Shown here: one piece after another, positions 7,667 to 17,860 of the stretch
Layout: every line of letters starts with the position of its first letter
How positions within the stretch are numbered: the first letter of the stretch is position 1
DNA from: Bacteroidia bacterium
Lineage (GTDB): Bacteria; Bacteroidota; Bacteroidia; Chitinophagales; Saprospiraceae
Direction of reading: 5' to 3'
NCBI GenBank assembly: GCA_030430845.1
Contig: JAUIKE010000010.1
Location: 1 to 64,000, forward strand
DNA: 64,000 nt
Notes under the pieces: model-generated
Databases searched by the model: none
Told to the model about the DNA's origin: nothing
What the model saw: only the letters and a program-made list of their open reading frames with translations
Program-made: the position numbers and the translations under genes

Positions 7667-10600
7667 ATGACACTCAAACAAAAAGCATTTTTATTTATCT
7701 TTTCATTCATTTCTTTCGGCGCTTTTGGGCAATCCATGAACAATGATGGCAATTGGCACCGTATTAATTATTCCGGAACTTATCGGAATCTCACTGTTCC
7801 TTTTGAGTTCGACCGCTTTGGGAATTTAGTATATAATGCTATTGAGTTCCGGCTAAGGGGAGCTGATGGAGGAGTATTTGACGACGATGGTGCCTTGTTC
7901 GAGGGAGGAGAGGGAGCTTCTATTTATACATTAATTCAAATCGAGAATTTTTCTCCTAACGAAGTATTGCGCTTTGTTGTTGGAGGTAGGGGAGAAAAAG
8001 GTGACGACCGGCTTTTCAGTTCACGTCGCGGCGGTGGCGGTGGCGGTGGTGGAACAGGTATATTAGTTAATCCAGGTAACAATCAATATATTCTTGCTGT
8101 TGCCGGCGGAGGTGGTGGAGCATCATATAGAATTGAGGAGGATGGTTCACTTGACAGACCAAATTTGCCTGGTGTACCTGGCTCGTCAGGTAATTGTGGC
8201 ACTGAACCCCGTATAGTTTTGACAGGAACTGACAACAACACTTATAATCCCGGATGTAATGGTCAGGGAGGAGGTACCCCAGGTAGTGGAGGGGGAGCCT
8301 TCAGCGATGGTACCAACCATACCTCAACACGCTGGACTCTTTTTGGAGAATCTACTGAAGAAACCGGTGGAGATAAAGGAGTATCTTTTGGCGGACAAGG
8401 TGGCCAAATAGACAAAAAAGACCTGGGAGGTTATGGGGGATACGGATTTGGAGGTGGCGGACAAGGGAGTGGATTTACTAAAGATGAAAATTTTGAATCC
8501 GCTGTCCGAGAACATGGTGGGGGAGGTGGTGGTTACTCTGGAGGTGCATCTACTACACGCGGTGGTGGCGGTGGCGGTGGCGGCAGTTATTTGATGGATA
8601 ACGAGTACGTATTTGATTCTTTCTCTGAGATCGCTGAAAATAATATCACCAATAATCCCCAAAATGGATACATCGAATATCGTTTCATCAATATCACGCC
8701 AATTGCACAATGCCAAAATATTACCATCCAGTTAGATGCAAATGGACAATACACCCTTGATCCATCAGAAGTAGACGGAGGCTCTTCGGCTCCTCTTGAT
8801 GATGTTCTTTTAAGTTTGGATAAAACAAACTTCAGCTGTTCGGAGACTGGCAACCTGCAGGTCACTTTAACTGCCACAGGAGCAAAATCAGGGACATCCA
8901 CTACTTGTCAAGCAACCATTACTGTTTTGCCGGCAAAGATCAACTGTGTTCCCCAGCTAACCCTCATTTTGGACGACGACGGATATACACCTACCATAAC
9001 GAAGGATGATTTGCTAGAAAGCATTGCATTCAACCACTGCGGGGATTTTACCAATTTTACCATCTCTCCCCGAACCCAGTGGCGATGCTGGGGATTAGGC
9101 GATAATACTGTTACCCTCACAGCTACCGATGCATATGGAAATGAGGTTTCCTGTACTTCTACGGTCACCGTAGTAGACAATATGGCGCCAACAGCTGTTT
9201 GTAAGAATGCAACCGTCTCTCTTGATGAGAATGGTGAGGCGTCGATTTCGGTAAGTACGGTAGATGGCGGCTCATACGACAATTGTTATACACCTGGAAA
9301 GGAATTTTCGGTGGCCATCTCCGGAAAAACTAGTTTCGATTGTTCGGATGTCGGCCCCCACACCGTCTATCTGACCATTACGGACCACATCGGCCTGCAG
9401 GATCAGTGTACGGCTACCGTAACGATAGCTGATAATATACAACCCATATTGACTTGCCCAAGTAATAAAATTGTTAGCACTAATACGGATAATTGCACCT
9501 ATATTCCAGGAGGGAATAACTCTGATTTTGACATTCGTTTTCTTTCAATGGGCCCTCCTGTTTTGGGTTCTGTAATTGATAATTGTTCACAACTTCAGAT
9601 CACCAATGACTATAACAATCAATCCTGGCTGAGAGAGGCGGAGTTTCCTATCGGTACGACCACGGTGACGTACACCGTTACCGATCCCGGAAATAATACG
9701 GTTTCCTGTAGCTTTACGGTCACCGTAGATGCAAATCTTGGTGAGGCCCCTGATTTAGTTTCTTGTCCTCCGCAGTTACAAGGGACGGCTACTGTGGATC
9801 ATCCGAATGTGCTGGAGTATTTCGTTGAAGCCGGCACTTGCGGAAAGGTCCTTTCTTTTGACGATCCGATCTTTTCCGATTGCGACGATTTTATCATTGA
9901 AAGAATAGGAGGCTATCCCAGTGGAACGGCATTTCCGGTAGGTACCACTGATTTCTATTTTAGAGCAGTTGACGAGCAGGGCAACAGAAGTGATAATGGC
10001 CAATTTAGAGGGCCGTCTTGCGTTACCCGTATCATCGTAAAAGAAGCCATTCCTCCGGTAGCTAAATGTAAAGAAAGCCTCACTATAGAACTCGATTTCC
10101 CTCTTGACCCAAGCGTTGGCGGAATTATTCGACCCTCTGATCTGGATAACGGATCTTTTGATGAGTGCGGAGGGGGACTGACCATGCGGATCCTGGAAAA
10201 TAGCACTCGCTACAGCAATTGGGTCTTATATTGTGACGATTATGCCTTTCGACCCTTGACTCTTGAGGTAAGCGACCGTTTCGGCAATTCCAGTACCTGT
10301 ACCACTCAAGTGAAGCTGGGAGAACAACCGGTGGCCGTCTGCAAGGATATCGAGGTCAATGTTGGAGGAGGAAATCGTACCATCTCTGTGGCGGATATTT
10401 ATACAGGAGCGCCTTTTAGTCCATGCATTGAGCGTTTTCCTCCATCTATGTCTCTTGATCGGAACACCTTTGGTTGTGCAGACGTCGGAGAGCAAAGCGT
10501 CATCCTAACTGTAACGGATGTGAATGGAAAAACGACTACTTGTGCTTCCAAAGTCAATGTGATCGATGGAGGGATTAGTTCACTGAATTGCGGCCCCGTT

Positions 10601-13600
10601 ATCCAGGTTGTCTTGGAAGAAGGAGATCAGGAAACCATTGACATTAGCAATCATTATTCAGCCAGTGATATATGCAGCGATGTTACGGTAGTTGCACAGC
10701 AAGACCTTGTCACGGTCGACTGTGATGATATTGGCCAAAACCTGATACTGGTGACGGCTACTGATGGTAATTGGAATACCGCTACCTGTAATGTGCGCAT
10801 CCAGGTATCCTCTCCCGATTGGACGGCCAAATGCGAGAACCTTACGGTTGAACTGGACCAGAACGGCCAGGCTGTTATCAACCATCGTTCTATCCTCAGC
10901 TTTGGGGACCAGTGCTCAACCGATCCAAAAATTGCAGAATACAATCAGTACCTGCGTTATAATGTGCGCAACTTCTCCGGAGGAGAAGGGTTTATTAATG
11001 GAGCTGAATTTACTCAGGACTATACATTGACTATGACCTCCAATGATGCCGGCGACAACCGGCTTTGGATGAGGGTGTATGATACCCGGACAAATGTCGA
11101 AAAGGAATGTATATCGACTATAACTGTCATAGACAACCCGGCTCCGATAGCCATTTGCCAAAGCGCTACTGTTTACCTGGATGATCAGGGAGCTGCTGCC
11201 CTTGCCGTGGCAGATGTAGATGGAGGAAGTTATGATGAAAATGGAACCATCGTTAGCTCAATATTGGATGTTACCAGCTTTAGTTGTACGGAGATCCAAA
11301 ACAATCCTCAAACCGTTACGCTAACTGTTACGGATGATGGTGGAAAAACAGCTTCTTGCCAGGCTTCTGTTACGGTAGTGGATAAGCTGGCTCCGGTAGT
11401 TTCTACAAAAAATATCACGGTAGAATTGGATGCCAATGGTCAGGCCGGCATTACAGCCGGCCAGGTTGACAATGGCAGTAGTGATAACTGTGGAGTGGCT
11501 GCTGTAACCGTAAGTCCTTCCAGTTTTGATTGCTCAAATAAGGGAGCTAATACGGTAACTCTGACGGTAACAGATGTCAATGGCAATATCAGCACCGGAA
11601 CGGCAACCGTTACAGTTGAAGATAAAGTCGCTCCAGTTATTACCTGCCAGGATCTTACCGTTGAATTGGTAAATGGCCAGGCTTCTATTCCGACCTCTGC
11701 AATTTTATTTATGAAAAACGACAATTGCGGTGAGTTCAAAACAGTAGAAACGAAGTTCGAATATTTCGATTGCTCTCATGCAGGACAAAGCATAGCAGTG
11801 AGTCATTTCGTTTTTGATCAATCGGGTAATGAAGCTTCCTGCACGGCCAACGTAAAAGTGGTTGAAAAGGAAGTTCCTGAGGCCATTTGTCAGGATGTGA
11901 CAGTATACCTGGATGCTTCCGGTAATGGATTCACAACGGCAGCAGCTGTTAACAATGGTTCTTCTGATGCCTGTGGTATCGCTAATCTTTCATTAGATAA
12001 TAACAGCTTTGATTGTTCTAATATAGGCAGCAATAACACCGTTACCCTTACCGTAACGGATAAAAATGATAATGAAAGTACCTGTACAGCCTTTGTGACG
12101 GTCATTGATGACAAAGCTCCAACGGCACAATGTCAGAACATCAGCGTGATGCTTGATGCAGTTGGCCAAGCCTCGATCACAGCAGATCAAGTAGATAACC
12201 ATTCATCAGATAATTGCAGCATTACCAGCAGGACTATTGATGTAAGCACCTTTGGAACCTCAGATGTAGGGGAGCAAATGGTCACCCTAACCCTGACAGA
12301 CCCCTCCGGTAATTCGAGTAACTGTACAGCCAAGGTCTTTGTGAATAAACGACCGGTTGGTCTATCTCTTACAGGTGACGACAGCGGTCAATATTCAGAT
12401 CAGGTGAGCTTTAGCGCCGTTTTGAAAGATGCCTTGAATGGGCAGGTACTTGCCAACCGGATGCTCACTTTCAAACTTGGTACACAAACAGAAAGGGTTG
12501 CTACCAATTCAGCAGGCAAGGCAATAGTCTCCTTCATACTAAGAGAAGCCCCCGGAAATTATGAAGTAACAGTTAGCTATGATGGAGATCCATTGTACCT
12601 CGAACGGACCAATAAGAAAAGCCTGGAGGTCACCCAGGAGAATGCCCTGGCCTACTACACCGGACCTAGCTTTGTGTCTACCGGTAGCAGTAAATCAAGT
12701 GTGGCCACCATTCGTCTGACGGCTACTATAGAAGACTTCGATGATACATTTAGAGGAAATATTCGCAAAGCTGAGGTTTACTTTGTTGATCGGGATAAAG
12801 GAAGGATCAATTCTACCCCGCTGACGGTTAATGCGATCAGTCAAACAGTAGGAACAGTAGTTTATGAATGGACAGTGGATATCGGAAGAGATGATGCCGA
12901 TCAGTTTACCATTGGTATCGAGGTGGGTAATTACTACATCTTTGACAATTCAGAAGAAGATGTGATCATCAATGTAGCGAAGGCCCTGAATGAAGAGTTT
13001 GTCACCGGAGGAGGGTACCTGACGCTTTCCTCTTCAGCAGGAAGCTATGCTGGGGGTTCGGGTACGAAGAATAACTTTGGTTTCAACATAAAGTACAACA
13101 AGAAGGGGACAAATCTGCAAGGGAAGATCCGAACCTTATTCCGTCGTTATGCAGCGGGTGGTACCTTGCGTACCTACCAGATCAAGGGCAACCAGATGGA
13201 ATCCTTGTCGGTACAAGATGGATATGCCGAGTTTACAGGCAAAGCCAATGTGCAGGATGTGACGAATCCGGACAGTCCGATCCCGGTTGCAGGTAATGGC
13301 TTTTTCATCGTCAAGATGCACGATAGAGGAGAGTCAGGAACGAGTGATAATATTTCCTTCGCATTATATGACAGAAACGGGGCACTGATTTTTACCAACA
13401 AATGGTCGGGTAGCATACCAGGCTTACAAACACTCAGTGGAGGTAACCTGAAGGTGCACAGTGGAAAAGGTAAGGCGATCAGCACAGTTGGCAATCAAGG
13501 CAACACTTATAAGGAACAAGCTGCTACTTTGTTTGCAGAAGCCATAACCTTAGAAGCCTTTCCGAATCCATTCAGCCAGCAGTTGACCATTGAGTTCTTG

Positions 13601-13816
13601 TCTCCTAGAGAGGAGCAGGTAAACATTCATGTCTTCAACCTTCACGGGCAGCTGGTACGAAACTTGTTCGATGGCCAGGTAAATGCCGGTGAACACATGA
13701 AGCAGCAGTGGGATGGAACGGATAGAAGTGGTATGCAATTACCTTCGGGCATGTATCTGGTCCGCTTGCAGGCTGGGGAGGAAGTGGTTAATAAGAGAGT
13801 GCTACTACAACGCTAG
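7667..13816 (+). CDS. Giant secreted glycine-rich, Ig/HYR-like repeat protein with T9SS C-terminal domain
   Basis: This 2049-residue protein has a signal peptide (residues 1-21, cleavage after GAFG). A glycine-rich domain (~60-325) has long G runs and a VVGGRGEKG motif, resembling the glycine-rich region of ALK-type proteins. About a dozen Ig/HYR-like repeats follow (~344-1560), each of the form C-x-(N/D)-x-T-V-x-L-D...G...V-D-G-G-S...C...V-T-L-T-V-T-D. Next are a Big-type Ig domain (~1560-1660) and a beta-rich region. The T9SS type A sorting domain (~1960-2049) starts LEAFPNPF and ends NKRVLLQR. It is probably a cell-surface adhesin or matrix protein exported by the type IX system. It lies 90 bp after the HTCS and is probably controlled by it. 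The G-rich DNA may mutate by slippage. Confidence 0.9.
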   Translation: MTLKQKAFLFIFSFISFGAFGQSMNNDGNWHRINYSGTYRNLTVPFEFDRFGNLVYNAIEFRLRGADGGVFDDDGALFEGGEGASIYTLIQIENFSPNEVLRFVVGGRGEKGDDRLFSSRRGGGGGGGGTGILVNPGNNQYILAVAGGGGGASYRIEEDGSLDRPNLPGVPGSSGNCGTEPRIVLTGTDNNTYNPGCNGQGGGTPGSGGGAFSDGTNHTSTRWTLFGESTEETGGDKGVSFGGQGGQIDKKDLGGYGGYGFGGGGQGSGFTKDENFESAVREHGGGGGGYSGGASTTRGGGGGGGGSYLMDNEYVFDSFSEIAENNITNNPQNGYIEYRFINITPIAQCQNITIQLDANGQYTLDPSEVDGGSSAPLDDVLLSLDKTNFSCSETGNLQVTLTATGAKSGTSTTCQATITVLPAKINCVPQLTLILDDDGYTPTITKDDLLESIAFNHCGDFTNFTISPRTQWRCWGLGDNTVTLTATDAYGNEVSCTSTVTVVDNMAPTAVCKNATVSLDENGEASISVSTVDGGSYDNCYTPGKEFSVAISGKTSFDCSDVGPHTVYLTITDHIGLQDQCTATVTIADNIQPILTCPSNKIVSTNTDNCTYIPGGNNSDFDIRFLSMGPPVLGSVIDNCSQLQITNDYNNQSWLREAEFPIGTTTVTYTVTDPGNNTVSCSFTVTVDANLGEAPDLVSCPPQLQGTATVDHPNVLEYFVEAGTCGKVLSFDDPIFSDCDDFIIERIGGYPSGTAFPVGTTDFYFRAVDEQGNRSDNGQFRGPSCVTRIIVKEAIPPVAKCKESLTIELDFPLDPSVGGIIRPSDLDNGSFDECGGGLTMRILENSTRYSNWVLYCDDYAFRPLTLEVSDRFGNSSTCTTQVKLGEQPVAVCKDIEVNVGGGNRTISVADIYTGAPFSPCIERFPPSMSLDRNTFGCADVGEQSVILTVTDVNGKTTTCASKVNVIDGGISSLNCGPVIQVVLEEGDQETIDISNHYSASDICSDVTVVAQQDLVTVDCDDIGQNLILVTATDGNWNTATCNVRIQVSSPDWTAKCENLTVELDQNGQAVINHRSILSFGDQCSTDPKIAEYNQYLRYNVRNFSGGEGFINGAEFTQDYTLTMTSNDAGDNRLWMRVYDTRTNVEKECISTITVIDNPAPIAICQSATVYLDDQGAAALAVADVDGGSYDENGTIVSSILDVTSFSCTEIQNNPQTVTLTVTDDGGKTASCQASVTVVDKLAPVVSTKNITVELDANGQAGITAGQVDNGSSDNCGVAAVTVSPSSFDCSNKGANTVTLTVTDVNGNISTGTATVTVEDKVAPVITCQDLTVELVNGQASIPTSAILFMKNDNCGEFKTVETKFEYFDCSHAGQSIAVSHFVFDQSGNEASCTANVKVVEKEVPEAICQDVTVYLDASGNGFTTAAAVNNGSSDACGIANLSLDNNSFDCSNIGSNNTVTLTVTDKNDNESTCTAFVTVIDDKAPTAQCQNISVMLDAVGQASITADQVDNHSSDNCSITSRTIDVSTFGTSDVGEQMVTLTLTDPSGNSSNCTAKVFVNKRPVGLSLTGDDSGQYSDQVSFSAVLKDALNGQVLANRMLTFKLGTQTERVATNSAGKAIVSFILREAPGNYEVTVSYDGDPLYLERTNKKSLEVTQENALAYYTGPSFVSTGSSKSSVATIRLTATIEDFDDTFRGNIRKAEVYFVDRDKGRINSTPLTVNAISQTVGTVVYEWTVDIGRDDADQFTIGIEVGNYYIFDNSEEDVIINVAKALNEEFVTGGGYLTLSSSAGSYAGGSGTKNNFGFNIKYNKKGTNLQGKIRTLFRRYAAGGTLRTYQIKGNQMESLSVQDGYAEFTGKANVQDVTNPDSPIPVAGNGFFIVKMHDRGESGTSDNISFALYDRNGALIFTNKWSGSIPGLQTLSGGNLKVHSGKGKAISTVGNQGNTYKEQAATLFAEAITLEAFPNPFSQQLTIEFLSPREEQVNIHVFNLHGQLVRNLFDGQVNAGEHMKQQWDGTDRSGMQLPSGMYLVRLQAGEEVVNKRVLLQR

Positions 13817-13849
13817 TATATAAAGAAGTTAACTAACTAGGGACTTTTT

Positions 13850-13976
13850 TTTCCAGACATGTCATGTCTAGACATGACATGTCTGGAAATTGGGCACAAA
13901 AAGCTATAAATCAATCACTTAAATAAGTAGCAGTACTAACTGTCTGGTACATGACATGTCTAGATATGACATGTCT
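13850..13976. repeat. AGAC-family double-hairpin element, copy 2
   Basis: AGACATGTCATGTCT (13855-13869) abuts its reverse complement (13870-13884), extended to a 40-bp palindrome by TTTCC/GGAAA. About 65 bp on, ACATGACATGTCT and AGATATGACATGTCT (13949-13976) follow as direct rather than inverted units, one with a C-to-T change. The copy is inverted relative to 3131-3266, and the two elements bracket the HTCS and its large secreted neighbour. Confidence 0.88.
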
Positions 13977-13991
13977 CTAAGCAGCAATAAG

Positions 13992-14031
13992 AAAACCGGA
14001 TGCCGATCTCCATCAACATCCGGTTTTTTTT
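13992..14031. terminator. Terminator between convergent genes
   Basis: AAAACCGGATG (13992-14002) pairs with CATCCGGTTTT (14017-14027) around a 14-nt loop, with T8 on the right and A4 on the left. It ends the giant secreted gene and may also work for the minus-strand regulator gene. Confidence 0.85.
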
Positions 14032-14063
14032 ATGCTTTAATGACAAAAGAAAGAAATCTCCCC

Positions 14064-14564
14064 CTACTTAATCATCTTCATAAACGTCCCCACAAACCAG
14101 TTAGAATCTGCCTTGATTAGGGTGTCAAGGGTGGAGTCCGCCTTACTGGAAAACAACTTGATGTCTTTAATGACTTCTGTAAACATCTGGGTCTGTTCAT
14201 CCTCTCCTTCTACACTGGATAATTCATCCAGTACCCTCAGCATGGGCTCTAATTCCTTCTTTTTACGCTGGATGATAATGTTTTTCACCACCTCCCACAT
14301 ATCTTTTTCGGCAACAAAAAACTCTCGTCGCTCTCCGGGTTTAAGTTCTTTATAGACCAGCCCCCAATCAATCAGGGCACGGATGTTCATGTTGGCATTG
14401 CCTCGGGAAATTTTAAGTTCTTCAATAATATCATCCGCACTTAAGGCTTCCGGTGATATCAAAAGCAGTGCATGGATCTGGGCCATGGTCCTGTTAATTC
14501 CCCAATTAGATCCAAGCGTCCCCCAAGACTGAATGAACTTATCCTTACCTTCTTGCAATGTCAT
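14064..14564 (-). CDS. GbsR/MarR-type transcriptional regulator
   Basis: This 166-residue protein has a winged helix in its first half. ALSADDIIEELKISRGNANMNIRALIDWGLVYK (~residues 37-69) gives the recognition helix, with S-R-G-N-x-N as in GbsR-like proteins, and KPGERREFF (~75-83) is the wing. The C-terminal half is a charged amphipathic helix (MWEVVKNIIIQRKKKELEPMLRVLDEL), probably for dimerisation. GbsR relatives regulate osmoprotectant or membrane genes. The target here is unknown, and the downstream gcvT lies ~500 bp before it on the same strand with a terminator-like palindrome between. It is probably autoregulated, but I see no clear operator. Confidence 0.82.
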   Translation of the reverse strand: MTLQEGKDKFIQSWGTLGSNWGINRTMAQIHALLLISPEALSADDIIEELKISRGNANMNIRALIDWGLVYKELKPGERREFFVAEKDMWEVVKNIIIQRKKKELEPMLRVLDELSSVEGEDEQTQMFTEVIKDIKLFSSKADSTLDTLIKADSNWFVGTFMKMIK

Positions 14565-14649
14565 TGATTAATAACTTTTTTTTCTTTCAAAAAAAACTGA
14601 AAACATCCTATTTTAATATAAACAAAAAAAAGAGGGAATGTTTTGAATA

Positions 14650-14695
14650 AACTAAGTATTTCGAAGAAGGGACACCTTCCTCGAAATACTTAGTT
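14650..14695. terminator. 21-bp inverted repeat after gcvT
   Basis: 14650-14670 and 14675-14695 are reverse complements except for one base (core CTAAGTATTTCGA), with a 4-nt loop. It lies 6 bases beyond the gcvT stop codon and between gcvT and the regulator gene's upstream region. There is no strong T tract, so its terminator role is inferred from position. Confidence 0.75.
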
Positions 14696-14700
14696 CACTA

Positions 14701-15807
14701 TTATAACTGTACAAAAGGAGGTTTGACAACGGTGGCCGGCAGTTGCTTCTTCCCCGCTACAATGAACACCTGAGTACCTATTTCGGCATGATCCAAACTT
14801 ACATATCCCATTCCGATCGGACTGCCTAATGTGGGGGACTGAGTACCGGAGGTGACATGGCCTATTTCCGTGCCGTCTCCATCAACAATAATGTACCCAT
14901 GCCTTGGCACCCTGCGTTCCTGAACGTCCAGGCCGACGAGTTTCCTTTGTATGCCTTCTTCTTTCTGCTTTTGGAATATTTCGCTGGAGTTAAAGGCGCC
15001 TTTCTTGAGCTTAGTGATCCAACCCAGACCTGCTTCCAGCGGAGAAGTTTGATCATCAATATCATTACCATAGAGGCAGTACCCCATTTCGAGTCGTAAA
15101 GTATCACGAGCACCTAAGCCTATCGGAGCAATACCTGATTCCTTTCCGGCCTCAAATATTGCGTCCCACAATTTAACCATGTTCTCATTATGAACATACA
15201 GCTCAAACCCGCCAGAGCCGGTGTAGCCCGTTGCTGAAATGATCACATCCGGTATTCCCGCCAGGTCTCCTATCGTAAAATGATAAAACTTGATCTCACT
15301 CAGATCGACTTCAGTTAAGGATTGCAAAACAGCGGTGGCCTTTGGCCCCTGAACTGCCAGCAAGCCATACTCATCAGACCGATCTGTTATTTTGACTTCA
15401 TAGCCTTCATGCTGTTGGATCCATTTCCAATCTTTTTCAATATTGGCAGCGTTGACAACAAGTAAATAGGCATGACCTCCAATACTACTGTGCTCATCCG
15501 GCATTCGATAGATGATCAGGTCATCAACGATCCCGCCATCTTTGTTGGGCATACAGCTGTACTGGGCACGTCCGGGGAACAGCTTTGATGCATCATTTGA
15601 AGTGATTTGCTGGAGCAGGTCGAGGGCACCGGGACCTTCTACAAAAAATTCTCCCATATGCGATACATCAAAAACGCCTACATTTTCTCGGACGGCCTGG
15701 TGTTCTTCTTTGATTCCTGCATACGAAATCGGCATATTATAGCCGGCAAATTCGGCCATTCTGGCACCCAGTTCGATATGTTTTTCTGTTAATGGTGTTG
15801 ACTTCAT
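14701..15807 (-). CDS. gcvT: Aminomethyltransferase, glycine cleavage T protein
   Basis: This 368-residue protein starts at MKSTPLTEKHIELGA, which aligns with the usual GcvT start; a second ATG 12 bases upstream (15819) is possible. Family landmarks include GVFDVSHMGEFFVEGPGA (~residues 46-63), GYTGSGGFELYVH (~195-207), LGARDTLRLEMGYCLYGNDI with the folate-contacting region, and a C-terminal beta-barrel with V-T-S-G-T-Q-S-P-T-L. The enzyme moves the aminomethyl carbon of glycine from the H-protein lipoyl arm to tetrahydrofolate, releasing ammonia. It is the last gene of a run with the cyclophilin gene 17 bp upstream. No glycine riboswitch is visible, and gcvH and gcvP are not nearby. Confidence 0.96.
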   Translation of the reverse strand: MKSTPLTEKHIELGARMAEFAGYNMPISYAGIKEEHQAVRENVGVFDVSHMGEFFVEGPGALDLLQQITSNDASKLFPGRAQYSCMPNKDGGIVDDLIIYRMPDEHSSIGGHAYLLVVNAANIEKDWKWIQQHEGYEVKITDRSDEYGLLAVQGPKATAVLQSLTEVDLSEIKFYHFTIGDLAGIPDVIISATGYTGSGGFELYVHNENMVKLWDAIFEAGKESGIAPIGLGARDTLRLEMGYCLYGNDIDDQTSPLEAGLGWITKLKKGAFNSSEIFQKQKEEGIQRKLVGLDVQERRVPRHGYIIVDGDGTEIGHVTSGTQSPTLGSPIGMGYVSLDHAEIGTQVFIVAGKKQLPATVVKPPFVQL

Positions 15808-15824
15808 GGTTAAGGGCATAAATT

Positions 15825-17828
15825 TTATTGAACAATGCGTAATTCTTCGATTCGGTCGCCTACTTCAATTTGATGAACCACCGGCATCCCATCAATTACG
15901 CGGGCAAATATAGTGTATCTCCCGTCTAATGTTGGCGTCGGTGAATGGGTAATAAAAAATTGACTGGATTCTGTATGCCTTCCGGCCGAGGCCATCCCGA
16001 CCAGTCCTGCCTGATCATAATGAAGCGGTGTGAGCTCAGATCGGATCGTATGATCAGCACTCCCATATCCATCTCCTCTGGAACAGCCGCTTTGTATCAC
16101 AAAATTAGGCACGACCCGGTGGAAATTAATCCCATTATAAAAACCATCTTGAGCTAACTCTATAAAGTTGGCGACACTTCCGGGGGCAATGGTCGGTAAT
16201 AGCCGCAGCTTAATCACGCCCTTGGTTGTGCGGATCAGCACCTGCGGTTCGATCGTTAAATTACTCAGCACTTCCCAGTTGATGGGATGATTGAAGGAGG
16301 GAGTTTGCGCTTCATAGCTGCTATTTCCACTGAGAGCTGCTTTGGTTAATTGTAGTTCGTTGTAAGTTTCGATATGAGCGGGAAGTTGTAGCTTCAACAG
16401 GGCGGTGTCTAAAAAGTTAAGGCTATCCAGGTAATTGATATAGCTGTGCGTTGGGTCGCGAAGCGCAATGGCTGCCGGGGTCATTAAACCGGGGTCGCCG
16501 CTTCGAATGGCTTCCTGGAATTGGCTGCACAATTCTCTTTCGACCCTTCGGGTACCCAGCCCGAAAAAATTCCTGAAATCCTGCAACTCACTGATCTTTT
16601 GCAGGGCATCCATCGTAGCAGTTCTGACAATTGGGTCAGTAGAAGCATGGCCTTCATTGTAAATGGTCCGGTAGTTCCATCCATGCTCAGCCAGCACATC
16701 CAGTATTTTTGCTTTTTCATAGGCATTGGTCGTTTTGCGAAAACGACGGATCAACTCACTGTTGATGCTTCCTCTATATTGTGCGTACAGCCCCGGCAGA
16801 TGCCTCTGGGTTGCCTGGTACAAAATAAGCTGCGTTTGCCAGGGTAGGGTGTCTTTTGCTAATCGCCAATAATAGGTGGCATCCCGGCTGCTTCCAAAGT
16901 CTACAAAAAACTGGGCTGCCCGTTGAGAGACCGGAAGCTGCGCATCTTTTAATGCTTCTACCACCGCGTCCCGGCAGTCTTGGTATTCAAAATTCCCCAG
17001 CGCTCTGAGAATATTGGCTTTTACACGGTAATCCTGCGCGAGTTTTAGTTGATTGGTTAAAACATTTAGGGCGGTAGGGGAAGCCGTTTTTCCCATGGCA
17101 ATGGCTAAGGCCATCCGAAGGCGATAGTCTTCCTCTTTGAAAAATGCACGGGAAATCGGGGAGGCAAAACTATCCAGCTGAACACCCGCGGCATTGGAAA
17201 GATAGGAAGCGGCAATGAAGCGAACATTCTCGGGGTAGGCATCATTGGTAGCAATGTCGACCATGCGCTGGGTGCCCTCCGGAATCACTAAATTCCTTTG
17301 AGCATAACGGTAGATGCCCCAGCATTGTCCCTGCAATAAGGCTGTATCCTGTGGCTGATAAGTTGTAATGGTGCTCAAAAACCTTAGTGTGTTTTGGTCA
17401 CCGCATTTGCCGATGGCTTCCAGAATAGCCCTGTTGGACTTTTTAAACTGCCCCAGTGTATCTTCCTGACTAAAGTTTTGAATTAAGAGGGGCGCTCCCT
17501 TGGAATGCCCAATTTGGCCGATAGAAAAAGCGGCGGCCGCTCTAACCTCATCGATGTTGTCCTGCAATAAAAAAGAAAGGGCGTCAATGGCGGCCGTATC
17601 CTGAATGGACCCCATCGCCAGAGCAGCACTATATCGGTAGTGTGGGTTTTTATGCCGAAAATAACCGATCAGACTATCCGTCTGCCCTCTTTCCTGAAAA
17701 TTAAAAATCTGCTGGAAATCAGGGTCGGCCAGGTCTATTTTTATTTCTGAAAATTCTTCTTCCTGATAAGGGATACATCCCGACAAACCGATTAATAGAA
17801 TACCAAAAAAAAGGAGAAGACGATTCAT
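15825..17828 (-). CDS. HEAT-repeat lipoprotein with C-terminal cyclophilin (peptidyl-prolyl isomerase) domain
   Basis: This 667-residue protein has a lipoprotein signal, MNRLLLFFGILLIGLSGC, with Cys18 as the lipid site. Residues ~55-480 form HEAT-like helical repeats (AALAMGSIQDTAAIDAL, AAAFSIGQIG, LAIAMGKTASPTAL). Residues ~515-660 are a cyclophilin: TTKGVIKLRLLPTIAPGSVANF, FYNGINFHRVVPNFVIQSG, SSQFFITHSPTPTLDGRYTIF. The active-site Arg lies in FHRV, with Q-F-F downstream. It probably sits on the inner face of the outer membrane or in the periplasm and helps proline isomerisation during envelope protein folding, with the HEAT array as a scaffold. It is transcribed just before gcvT, although the functions look unrelated. 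Confidence 0.9.
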   Translation of the reverse strand: MNRLLLFFGILLIGLSGCIPYQEEEFSEIKIDLADPDFQQIFNFQERGQTDSLIGYFRHKNPHYRYSAALAMGSIQDTAAIDALSFLLQDNIDEVRAAAAFSIGQIGHSKGAPLLIQNFSQEDTLGQFKKSNRAILEAIGKCGDQNTLRFLSTITTYQPQDTALLQGQCWGIYRYAQRNLVIPEGTQRMVDIATNDAYPENVRFIAASYLSNAAGVQLDSFASPISRAFFKEEDYRLRMALAIAMGKTASPTALNVLTNQLKLAQDYRVKANILRALGNFEYQDCRDAVVEALKDAQLPVSQRAAQFFVDFGSSRDATYYWRLAKDTLPWQTQLILYQATQRHLPGLYAQYRGSINSELIRRFRKTTNAYEKAKILDVLAEHGWNYRTIYNEGHASTDPIVRTATMDALQKISELQDFRNFFGLGTRRVERELCSQFQEAIRSGDPGLMTPAAIALRDPTHSYINYLDSLNFLDTALLKLQLPAHIETYNELQLTKAALSGNSSYEAQTPSFNHPINWEVLSNLTIEPQVLIRTTKGVIKLRLLPTIAPGSVANFIELAQDGFYNGINFHRVVPNFVIQSGCSRGDGYGSADHTIRSELTPLHYDQAGLVGMASAGRHTESSQFFITHSPTPTLDGRYTIFARVIDGMPVVHQIEVGDRIEELRIVQ

Positions 17829-17860
17829 TATAGTTAGTGTTATTTGAAAGGCCTGAGAAC

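Noticed and set aside
8324..8716. 130-codon minus-strand frame opposite the giant T9SS gene
   Set aside because: Produced by the GC-skewed glycine codons of the real gene; the product is low-complexity.
15808..15824. Glycine riboswitch before gcvT
   Set aside because: Only 17 bp separate the upstream cyclophilin gene from gcvT, leaving no room for an aptamer, and no such fold is visible upstream of the operon.
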